IMG/VR virus record: IMGVR_UViG_3300017708_000331
Coordinates: 1-28,669 of that record
Reading direction: 5' to 3' (one strand)
Source: a virus
DNA: 28,669 nt
Of the stretch, positions 21,135 to 27,559 are shown piece by piece; positions within the stretch are counted from its first letter, which is position 1; each line of letters starts with the position of its first letter. Under the pieces are notes generated by a model that saw only the letters and a list, made by a program, of their open reading frames with translations, did not search any database and was not told the origin of the DNA. Both the position numbers and the translations under genes were made by a program.

Positions 21135-21865
21135 TTGCGAAGTGATAGTGCTTTACGAGTTGGTTTGCCTTTATCGTCCTTCATAGGACCAGGCATCCCA
21201 CCCATTCTAGCGCAAAATGACTTGCGGCGCTTGGCTGACTTGGAATCAGGATCTAGTTTTGAAGGTTCCTTGGTTACAGGTGCCTTCAAATCAGAGCCGG
21301 GGTTCTCTCGTTCATAGGACTTGCGTCCCTTCTCGTTAAGACCCCCGGCTTTATTCTTTCCCTCTTTACGCTGCCATGCGGACTCACAGAACTGGGAGAA
21401 GGTCTTTTTGCCTTCTTTGACGCAGTTGGGGACTTCTTTGCCGCCCTTCTTCTTAGTGCCCTTTGCTTTGTAACCATCCCAGCACTTATCAGCACCGACA
21501 TTATCACGGGCAGTTTTCATACCTTCACCAATATCAAGGGTCTCAGGATAGTCCTTGTCACCTTTCTTGGCAGGTTTCTCACCGCGCTTACGCTTGGCGT
21601 GGATGTTATCCCACAAACCTTTTTTCTTACCTTCGCCGAGGTTGGATTGTTCGTCCATTTTTTTACCTTCCTTTTTTGCTTTTCGTTTAGCTAGAAGTTG
21701 TTTAACATACTCTTTGCGGTCTGGTCCCTTGTAGACACCAGATGCTTTCCAGTCTGAATGTGCCTCACCAATTTCTTCTGGTTGAATGAGGTCAATGACC
21801 TCTGCAAATGTATTTCCATCAGCATCCTCGATGGATACTGATTTCTTTTTAGGATTGTGTTCCAT
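21122..21865 (-). CDS. lysine-rich mosaic protein with three recurring marine-phage modules
   Basis: The 247-aa protein is very rich in Lys and Gly and lacks a hydrophobic core. Three motifs that I recall in many marine phage proteins occur in order: KKGLWDNIHAKRKRGEKPAK (81-100), KCWDGYKAKGTKKKGGKEVPNCVKE (127-151) and AGGLNEKGRKSYERENPGSD (173-192). The last continues to SFCARMGGMPGP and the C-terminal KWNC; this part resembles a domain known as DUF6321. The name is from memory. Cys at 128, 148, 160, 218 and 247 could bind zinc. It may be a DNA-associated head or packaging accessory protein. The start is 8 nt after the 208-aa gene. Confidence 0.75.
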   Translation of the reverse strand: MEHNPKKKSVSIEDADGNTFAEVIDLIQPEEIGEAHSDWKASGVYKGPDRKEYVKQLLAKRKAKKEGKKMDEQSNLGEGKKKGLWDNIHAKRKRGEKPAKKGDKDYPETLDIGEGMKTARDNVGADKCWDGYKAKGTKKKGGKEVPNCVKEGKKTFSQFCESAWQRKEGKNKAGGLNEKGRKSYERENPGSDLKAPVTKEPSKLDPDSKSAKRRKSFCARMGGMPGPMKDDKGKPTRKALSLRKWNC

Positions 21866-21873
21866 AATTTTCT

Positions 21874-22500
21874 TCAGTAAGAACAGGCCTCAGCACATTT
21901 AATGCTGTCATCAACTAGGAATCCAGCAGTTGCCAACTCGACAACAATGATTCCAATCTCAGCAGCACCATCAGTGGCGACAGCAGCCATAATAGTACCG
22001 AGTGCAGTTGCTCCGTAGAGAACTGCTTGATACCACTCTAGCGTACCTAGGAAGGCACCGATGACGGCACCCAGACATCCCGCACTATAGATTGTGGAGA
22101 TGACGCCAAATACAGCAGAAGCAATATCCATTTTTGAGGATTCTGCTGCTGATATCGTCTTAATATATTTAGAAATTTGATTAATTGCAGGTTCTGCTGC
22201 CTCAGACATTTGTGCTGCTGCTTTAGCAGTGACAGAAGATCTTAGGGCAATAGCACCTAAGAATAGGCATACACAATCAAATACAACATAACCAATTCCC
22301 AATGCACAGGGGGAGATGTCCTTTAGAATCGCTGGTTCAGTATGATTATCATCCATCCCCTCGTAGTTGATTGATCCCCAACTAACAGTGCCTTGACCAG
22401 TCTGCTGATAAAGTTCCTCAAGAGTTAGTGCTTGGAGTTTTTTATCATTGGGATACAATGCTTTGTATGCCTGGAATGATGCCGGTGAAATAGTTCTCAT
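21874..22500 (-). CDS. hydrophobic multi-helix protein, possible pore or membrane-active protein
   Basis: The 208-aa protein is unrecognised. Residues 1-62 are soluble (MRTISPASFQAYKALYPNDK...). Then come hydrophobic segments at about 64-86 (PCALGIGYVVFDCVCLFLGA...), 126-151 (IASAVFGVISTIYSAGCLGA...), 155-177 and 180-196. A polar helix (ITAKAAAQMSE-like region, 90-123) separates the first from the rest. The C-terminus carries Cys (KCAEACSY), and six Cys occur in all. The Ala/Gly-rich helices are milder than true transmembrane spans and recall membrane-inserting toxins or holin-like proteins, but no family is recognised. It lies in the block between terminase genes and starts 6 nt after the 130-aa gene. 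Confidence 0.65.
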   Translation of the reverse strand: MRTISPASFQAYKALYPNDKKLQALTLEELYQQTGQGTVSWGSINYEGMDDNHTEPAILKDISPCALGIGYVVFDCVCLFLGAIALRSSVTAKAAAQMSEAAEPAINQISKYIKTISAAESSKMDIASAVFGVISTIYSAGCLGAVIGAFLGTLEWYQAVLYGATALGTIMAAVATDGAAEIGIIVVELATAGFLVDDSIKCAEACSY

Positions 22501-22506
22501 AATAAA

Positions 22507-22899
22507 TTAGTCGTAGTTTTTCTTGCCGCCTTTAATGTAACCAGATCCTTTGGCGTCATAGAATCTGATACCTTTGGTTTTGCGTTCTTTGTAGAGACTG
22601 TGCTTCTTCTCTGCGTCTTTTTCTCGTGCTTTTGCTTCATCTGCTTGTGCTTTGAAGGCATCGAGTTTTTTCTTTCTCTTTTCAGGACTAATCCCATCTA
22701 AGTTGGGAGCCTTTAATGATTCGTCCATACCACCCATTTGTGAATTAGTTTGATCACTTTCGTCGTCATCATTCCCAAGTCGGTCGCTTAGACCATAGGA
22801 ACCTTTGGCATACTTTTTATACTTGCAGTTGCAATCTTTTTCATGCTCACCGCAGTTGTCGCACACCTTCCTTTCCTTTTTCTTTTCTTCTTTAGCCAT
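22507..22899 (-). CDS. charged protein with N-terminal Cys cluster (zinc-ribbon-like)
   Basis: The 130-aa protein begins with a Lys-rich stretch, then CDNCGEHEKDCNC (13-25) giving Cys 13, 16, 23 and 25, a plausible single zinc site. The middle is acidic and Asn-rich (LGNDDDESDQTNSQ). Residues 70-118 form a charged predicted helix (PEKRKKKLDAFKAQADEAKA...). The C-terminus is basic and Gly-rich (GSGYIKGGKKNYD). It starts 4 nt after the gene 16 stop, so it is co-transcribed with it, and GATAAATA (22921-22928) lies upstream. A DNA-binding packaging accessory role is possible but only from context. Confidence 0.7.
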   Translation of the reverse strand: MAKEEKKKERKVCDNCGEHEKDCNCKYKKYAKGSYGLSDRLGNDDDESDQTNSQMGGMDESLKAPNLDGISPEKRKKKLDAFKAQADEAKAREKDAEKKHSLYKERKTKGIRFYDAKGSGYIKGGKKNYD

Positions 22900-22903
22900 T
22901 GTG

Positions 22904-23341
22904 CTACTTGTCCGATAGGTTATTTATCATTCCTTCTTTGAGCATCTTCTGCAAATCAGTAGTTGATCCTACAAAGACGGAATTATTGGTGACATTGGTC
23001 TGATTGTTTGTGATTTTTACTTGCTCCAAGTCCTTTGCTTTCTTTTGCAAGTCTAGCAGCTTATCGGTCACATCGGCAATGTTTTTAATCAATGCTCCAG
23101 CAACTTCATATGATCTAGCACTATCACCTTCCTGAGCAAGTTCTAGGGCACCATTTACGGCTTCCTGTCCTTTCTCAATCAAACTGTATAAGTTTGCTCG
23201 GGTGTAATCATAATCTTTCTTGGCATCTTGTGGGTCGATTTCAGCAGGTGGATTGTCTTTTTTGACAACCGGTGCTTTCTCGGGTTTCACAATACTGGAT
23301 TCGCAATCCAGTGCCTCGTCAATAGAATCGAAGTTACTCAT
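22904..23341 (-). CDS. 16: gp16 terminase small subunit
   Basis: The 145-aa protein (T4 gp16, 164 aa) forms a ring that recognises viral DNA and stimulates gp17. The central helices (YDYTRANLYSLIEKGQEAVNGALELAQEGDSARSYEVAGALIKNIADVTDKLLDLQKKAKDLE, about 44-105) are the oligomerisation coiled-coil pair. The following VKITNNQTNVTNNSVFVGSTTDLQKMLKEG is the conserved cyanophage-type end. It starts 2 nt after the gene 15 stop, as in T4 synteny 13-14-15-16. Gene 17 does not follow directly; a 3.3-kb block intervenes. Confidence 0.9.
   Translation of the reverse strand: MSNFDSIDEALDCESSIVKPEKAPVVKKDNPPAEIDPQDAKKDYDYTRANLYSLIEKGQEAVNGALELAQEGDSARSYEVAGALIKNIADVTDKLLDLQKKAKDLEQVKITNNQTNVTNNSVFVGSTTDLQKMLKEGMINNLSDK
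22921..22928 (-). promoter_or_regulatory. late promoter variant GATAAATA at the end of gene 16
   Basis: The minus strand reads GATAAATA, 22-29 nt before the 130-aa gene. It would start transcription of the accessory block independently of gene 16. Confidence 0.4.
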
Positions 23342-23343
23342 AA

Positions 23344-24144
23344 TCAGGGATTGTAGTCAGCATCTTGAGTTGGACTATACTGCTTAGAGTCGAAGAAGAG
23401 AACAGTCTCTTCATTGAATCCAAAGTCGTCTTCAGGTTCAGCATCAACTGGGTCGGGAGTAACAGTGTATCTCACTTCCCTTGGTGCTGTACGCTTAGTG
23501 TCGGTGTGATAGTCAACCTGGACCTTACGGATGAGACCATCTCCAGTATCGCTGATAGGACCAAATAGATAGGTCTTAGCAGTGAAACTCAGCGTGTAGA
23601 TCATAGTTCTGCGTGCTGAGAAGTCGCCTTCATAGTCATCAGTAAACTGAATACCATCTAAGACGATTGGGATGTCTCTCTTTTCACCAATAGAATCCAC
23701 CAAATCAACAGTGATGTTGAATGATGGTTGGAAATACGGTAGAATCTGCTCTACAATTTGTAGGGCATCTTCATTGAGTTTCGTCATCACATTCAACTCA
23801 AAACCTAGATTATATGGGACGGGTAGATAAACTCTTTTGAGTTTGGTGCCGTCTTCTAGAGTCTTGAATGTCTGTGTTGGTTGTGTCTTTCTAGTACCAT
23901 CATAGGCAATAGAATTCATCTCAAACGACATCCTAGGCAGAGTCATTGCAACCGGTTGGTTCAACTCACTCTGTTGTTGAATCCTAGCAAGAAACTTCTG
24001 GGTAGGACCATATGCAAGAGGGACTTTCATGTCATTGATGACATTGTCCTTCTTATCAACTTTCTGTAGGTGGATGTTATTAAACAGGTTGCCAAAACCG
24101 ACAACTGTTCGTTTGATTATTTCATGATAGAAATATTCAACCAC
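23344..24144 (-). CDS. 15: gp15 tail sheath stabiliser and completion protein
   Basis: The 266-aa protein (T4 gp15, 272 aa) caps the finished tail as a hexamer and joins it to the neck. The N-terminus (MVEYFYHEIIKRTVVGFGNLFNNIHL) and the blocks VPLAYGPTQKFLARI and YNLGFELNVMTKLNEDALQIVEQILPYFQPSFNITVDL are family hallmarks. The C-terminal FGFNEETVLFFDS is also typical. It follows gene 14 by 28 nt. ACTAAATA (24170-24177) overlaps the gene 14 stop and may be a weak late promoter. Confidence 0.95.
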   Translation of the reverse strand: MVEYFYHEIIKRTVVGFGNLFNNIHLQKVDKKDNVINDMKVPLAYGPTQKFLARIQQQSELNQPVAMTLPRMSFEMNSIAYDGTRKTQPTQTFKTLEDGTKLKRVYLPVPYNLGFELNVMTKLNEDALQIVEQILPYFQPSFNITVDLVDSIGEKRDIPIVLDGIQFTDDYEGDFSARRTMIYTLSFTAKTYLFGPISDTGDGLIRKVQVDYHTDTKRTAPREVRYTVTPDPVDAEPEDDFGFNEETVLFFDSKQYSPTQDADYNP

Positions 24145-24172
24145 AATTTCATACCGTAATATACTATTTTAT

Positions 24173-25648
24173 TTAGTCGCCAAAAGGATTACTGGAATCA
24201 AAGTTGTTGGAATAGTCGTTAAAACTGCCGAATTGGTTGAACTCAGTCTCGTCAACAATCTCGTTTGCTTCCTCTTGAATCTCATCAGAACCAGAGTATT
24301 TGTCCTTAGGAGTCTTAGTATCCCATCTCTTGAGAGAATAGCGTGCTCTACTGGTCTTACCTACGATTACTTCCTCAGGTGAGAAGTCAACAGTATCTTT
24401 CTCTGGGTCAAGATTAGTAATTTGTAGAACCTTATTGACTCCATCCCAACCACGAACTCGTGCCTGAGTACCAGATGTCTTGCCTTCTACAAGTTCATTA
24501 TAGATGAAGTCACCATCACCAGCATCAGGTGGGGCGTCAACGATCGCTGTAGCACCCTCAAAGAGGTCTTTGCCTGGATTAGTTACAACTGCTTTGACGA
24601 TCCTTGTTCCGTTTGTGAGAGCGATACCTTCGGCAATCACATTATTGTCATTATCATAGACAGTGATCATAGCATCCTCAGCATATCCGGTGCCGGGTTC
24701 CTCAACATCAAACTCGATAATACCTTTGGATATTGGATCTGTATTGATGCCTGCTCTGACTACAGCACCACTTCCCTGCCTGTCTGCTGGAACAACATTG
24801 ACTTCTGGTGCCTCTGTATATCCACTTCCACTACGGAATACCACCAAGTCCTTGACGGATGATGTGCTGTTATTGACTGTCGCCTGATTCATAATCGCCA
24901 CAACTTGTGGGTCAGTACCAATCTCGGGTGGTTCGATGACAATATCAGGGGCACCATTATACCCCTTACCTTCATTGAGGATGAGGATTTTATCAATATA
25001 TCCGGTACCGAGTTTATAAGATACTTCTGCTCTGTTACTGAGAGCAATCAATTCTAGAGATGTAATATATCCCTTATCCTGTAGGGTGGAATCAATCTCA
25101 TCGATAGAGGTGTTGAATACTTCGTCTTCATATTCAAACAACTCACACTCTAGATCATAAGTATAACCTTTACCAAGTTGGTAGAATGGTTTCTCGTGTT
25201 CTACAAACTTGATCTCAAAAAGTCTTCTGCCGAGTGGGAAGTAAATTAGGTCTCCCTCTTTCGGTCTATGAATGCAAGGCAATTCATTATCATTTGTATT
25301 TGAACTCATCAAATACAGCATTCTAGAATTCAAGAATGGTGCAATATAACTCTCATACCTCTCCCTGGAGATAGTAAGAGTCACATCATCCTTGACCTGG
25401 ATGCCAAACTTGGACATAATATCACCCTGCCCACCATAACCGTCAAAGTTATTGAGGTATGCTTCGATGATAAAATATGACCTAAACTGAGAGGATGTAA
25501 CCTCTCTCATAATAGTTGCATCCCTTACAAACTCTCTGGGAATATAAAACACATCAATACCATACATTCGCAGTTGCTCGTTAACGAGATCCTGCATCAG
25601 GTTTTGTTCTTGTGTCGAACCGTGGAGAAAGAAGGGATTTACAACCAT
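24173..25648 (-). CDS. 14: gp14 neck protein with C-terminal beta-repeat extension
   Basis: Residues 1-205 are a standard gp14 neck core (VNPFFLHGSTQEQNLMQDLVNEQLRMYGIDVFYIPREFV..., then PKEGDLIYFPLGRRLFEIKFVEHEKPFYQLGKGYTYDLECELFEY). T4 gp14 has 256 aa, but this protein has 491. The added part carries G.GY...P repeats at 227-241 (GKGYNGAPDIVIEPP), 274-287 and 319-332, and a degenerate copy at 359-373. A segment GTQARVRGWDGVNKVLQITNL (393-413) follows, of a type seen in phage fibre and head-surface proteins. The core joins head and tail; the repeats probably stick out as a beta-rich collar decoration, which is inference. Gene 13 ends 6 nt upstream. Confidence 0.92.
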   Translation of the reverse strand: MVVNPFFLHGSTQEQNLMQDLVNEQLRMYGIDVFYIPREFVRDATIMREVTSSQFRSYFIIEAYLNNFDGYGGQGDIMSKFGIQVKDDVTLTISRERYESYIAPFLNSRMLYLMSSNTNDNELPCIHRPKEGDLIYFPLGRRLFEIKFVEHEKPFYQLGKGYTYDLECELFEYEDEVFNTSIDEIDSTLQDKGYITSLELIALSNRAEVSYKLGTGYIDKILILNEGKGYNGAPDIVIEPPEIGTDPQVVAIMNQATVNNSTSSVKDLVVFRSGSGYTEAPEVNVVPADRQGSGAVVRAGINTDPISKGIIEFDVEEPGTGYAEDAMITVYDNDNNVIAEGIALTNGTRIVKAVVTNPGKDLFEGATAIVDAPPDAGDGDFIYNELVEGKTSGTQARVRGWDGVNKVLQITNLDPEKDTVDFSPEEVIVGKTSRARYSLKRWDTKTPKDKYSGSDEIQEEANEIVDETEFNQFGSFNDYSNNFDSSNPFGD

Positions 25649-25653
25649 TGTTT

Positions 25654-26526
25654 TTAACCAATCAAGTCGAGTGGTGGTAGTTCATAGGTGCTGGACATAT
25701 CCTGTTTGATGATATCCAATTCTTTTACACCTTCGTCGTAGATTTCTCTACCATTCATCTCAATGCCGCCAGGGAGTTTAGTCCCACGGAATTTGATGAG
25801 ATTCTGTCCCCATTGCTTCTTGAGAGCAGCAACTAGGTACTTCTTGACCCAACTATCATTGTAGATCTTAATAAAGTCATTGGGATCAAGTGCTCTGTAG
25901 CAGTCGATGACGATAACCTCACCACCACCGAGAGCACTCCAGTTAATGTCAAGATACAATCTATCCATTCTCTGGTTGAAACGAATCATCGTCTCTGGGT
26001 TGAATAACCAGTCATAGGTCTCATACCAGTGCTTTGCTAGGTAGTAGTCAAGCATACCACCACCATAGAAACCACCCATACCACCAATCATACTGGTATA
26101 TGGTGAAACACCAGGACCTAGAATACCTAGACCTGGGAAAGCACCACCTCCACCACCTGTTGCTGATCTAGGTGACATCACTCTCTCAACACCAATAACC
26201 CAGTCAGGGACTGGGATGTAGTTGGAGTTTTCTACGAATGTAGCAGTCGTAGGAGCACTGTCTCCTGGATAGGTTAGAGATGCTGTTGAAACACCGGCAT
26301 TGACAAATGGATTATATTCAGAACCACGGGCAATGTCGTGCTCAGTAATCTCATACTTAAGGTATGTACGGATTACGCCGTTATAATGTCTCTCTTGGAA
26401 ATGCTGGATAGTATCATCCAATACATCATCAATCTGCTCATCAGCGATATTGATTTCCAATACCGGAGCACCAAGTTGACGCAAGGCGTAATTAACTAAT
26501 TCTTGTCTACTACTAGGTTTTGACAT
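25654..26526 (-). CDS. 13: gp13 neck protein
   Basis: The 290-aa protein (T4 gp13, 309 aa) closes the portal after packaging, together with gp14. The start MSKPSSRQELVNYALRQLGAPVLEINIADEQIDDVLDDTIQHFQERHYNG is the conserved N-terminus. The middle has WVIGVERVMSP, a Gly-rich loop (GGGGGAFPGLGILGPG, GGMGGFYGGGM), and then the conserved FNPETMIRFNQRMDRLYLDINW and AALKKQWGQNLIKFRG. The start shares a base with the upstream stop (TAATG). Confidence 0.95.
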   Translation of the reverse strand: MSKPSSRQELVNYALRQLGAPVLEINIADEQIDDVLDDTIQHFQERHYNGVIRTYLKYEITEHDIARGSEYNPFVNAGVSTASLTYPGDSAPTTATFVENSNYIPVPDWVIGVERVMSPRSATGGGGGAFPGLGILGPGVSPYTSMIGGMGGFYGGGMLDYYLAKHWYETYDWLFNPETMIRFNQRMDRLYLDINWSALGGGEVIVIDCYRALDPNDFIKIYNDSWVKKYLVAALKKQWGQNLIKFRGTKLPGGIEMNGREIYDEGVKELDIIKQDMSSTYELPPLDLIG

Positions 26527-26783
26527 TAGAAGAATCCCGCATCGATTGTATCAGTCCAAGCAGTTCTGCTTGTATCTGGATTTACCGTAAGGACAATAGT
26601 GGACTTACTGATCTGAGCACCCTCAACGATGGGGGTGAACTGGTCTCCGTTCCAGATAGGAACTTCACCAGTGCCAATGCCGATATTATCCACATCATTC
26701 AAGTTACCGAATGATGCTGGTAGTCCGTTGGAAATAACTCGGACTACATTGCGTTGTCCGATTTGGTCGAGTAGATTTGCCAT
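26526..26783 (-). CDS. small fibre- or neck-associated structural protein
   Basis: The 85-aa protein is joined at both ends by overlapping stop/start codons (TGATG and TAATG) to the 176-aa gene and gene 13. The sequence (NVVRVISNGLPASFGNLNDVDN, IWNGDQFTPIVEG, then TIVLTVNPDTSRTAWTDTIDAGFF) is beta-rich and resembles short cyanophage fibre-type or whisker-associated proteins. I do not recognise it with certainty. Coupling makes a virion role likely. Confidence 0.7.
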   Translation of the reverse strand: MANLLDQIGQRNVVRVISNGLPASFGNLNDVDNIGIGTGEVPIWNGDQFTPIVEGAQISKSTIVLTVNPDTSRTAWTDTIDAGFF

Positions 26784-27313
26784 CAGGACCTCTCCGTATC
26801 TTGACTAGTTGGTGTTGCCTGGACCCACTGGGAACTATCTTGGTCGGTGTAGAAAATATACATACGACCATCAGAAGAATTCCACCAGAGATCGCCGGGG
26901 ACGGCATCGCCAGGTGGTTTTGGACCAATCGATACAGGTGGTTGACTTGGTTTGATTACACCAGATTGCATGTTTGTTACTCCTGGATTTACTAGTGCCA
27001 TTCCTTCAACGACACGATACACTTTATTATCTTGCGTGCTGATTAGAATCACATCATAAACATATCTACCCTCTTTGAGAGCAGATGTTTGTTCTGAGTT
27101 TAGACTAATAGTAATTTCACCACTTGTAGGTTTGAGTACTTTGACATCAAACTCCACACCAAAAGGGGCACCAGGATGTTTCCTAAGTTGCCCTACACCA
27201 CGAAACTGGGTAAGGTTAATAGGAACACTGGTGCCCGCATCATCCAACTTGAAATTGGCGGAAAAATCAGCACCCTGATCAATAGTAATATTAGAGACGT
27301 AGGCACTTGCCAT
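26783..27313 (-). CDS. virion structural protein with Ig-like domain and fibre-type C-terminal motif
   Basis: The protein is 176 aa. Residues 1-110 look like a phage Ig-like or adaptor domain (ITIDQGADFSANFKLDDAG, then YVYDVILIS and KVYRVVEGMALVNPGVT). This pattern is common in baseplate and fibre adaptors. After a Pro-rich linker (KPSQPPVSIGPKPPGD), residues 140-168 contain PGDLWWNSSDGRMYIFYTD and SSQWVQATP, a motif I recall from many cyanophage tail-fibre and structural proteins. It is probably a short fibre or collar component near gp13/gp14. GATAAATA (27340-27347) lies 27-34 nt upstream. Confidence 0.72.
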   Translation of the reverse strand: MASAYVSNITIDQGADFSANFKLDDAGTSVPINLTQFRGVGQLRKHPGAPFGVEFDVKVLKPTSGEITISLNSEQTSALKEGRYVYDVILISTQDNKVYRVVEGMALVNPGVTNMQSGVIKPSQPPVSIGPKPPGDAVPGDLWWNSSDGRMYIFYTDQDSSQWVQATPTSQDTERS

Positions 27314-27334
27314 ATCACAAGTTATAGGATACTA

Positions 27335-27559
27335 CTATCTATTTATCATCTGATTGATCAGGTGTTTCAGTTCTTCAATTTGTTTCTTTGATTCGTCGAG
27401 TTGATCCTTCAACGTATCTATCTCTTTTCTAGAGACTCTCTCCTTCAACTGCTTCTTTTTGTAGTTGCGATATCCTTGGTGATCCATATTGACTATGGCA
27501 CCTGTTTTTTTGTCACGGTAGAGGTGCGGATGCCCCTCTACCTTTGCGTATCCTTCCAT
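27335..27559 (-). CDS. small coiled-coil protein
   Basis: The protein is 74 aa. The N-terminus (MEGYAKVEGHPHLYRDKKTGAIVNMDHQGYRNYKKKQ) has a predicted short beta hairpin. Residues 38-73 form a heptad coiled coil (KERVSRKEIDTLKDQLDESK, then KQIEELKHLINQMIN). Similar short proteins beside gene 13 are common in T4-like cyanophages as I recall, with no known role. Its start shares a base with the stop of the large structural gene (TAATG), so it is coupled. An oligomeric virion or assembly factor is likely. Confidence 0.75.
   Translation of the reverse strand: MEGYAKVEGHPHLYRDKKTGAIVNMDHQGYRNYKKKQLKERVSRKEIDTLKDQLDESKKQIEELKHLINQMINR
27340..27347 (-). promoter_or_regulatory. late promoter variant GATAAATA before the 176-aa gene
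   Basis: The minus strand reads GATAAATA, overlapping the last codons of the 74-aa gene. It could restart transcription for the 13-14-15-16 cluster. Confidence 0.45.

Noticed and set aside
22497-22697. Minus-strand ORF of 66 aa
   Set aside because: It is a frame-shifted shadow of the 130-aa gene, rich in Lys and Thr with no independent start signal.
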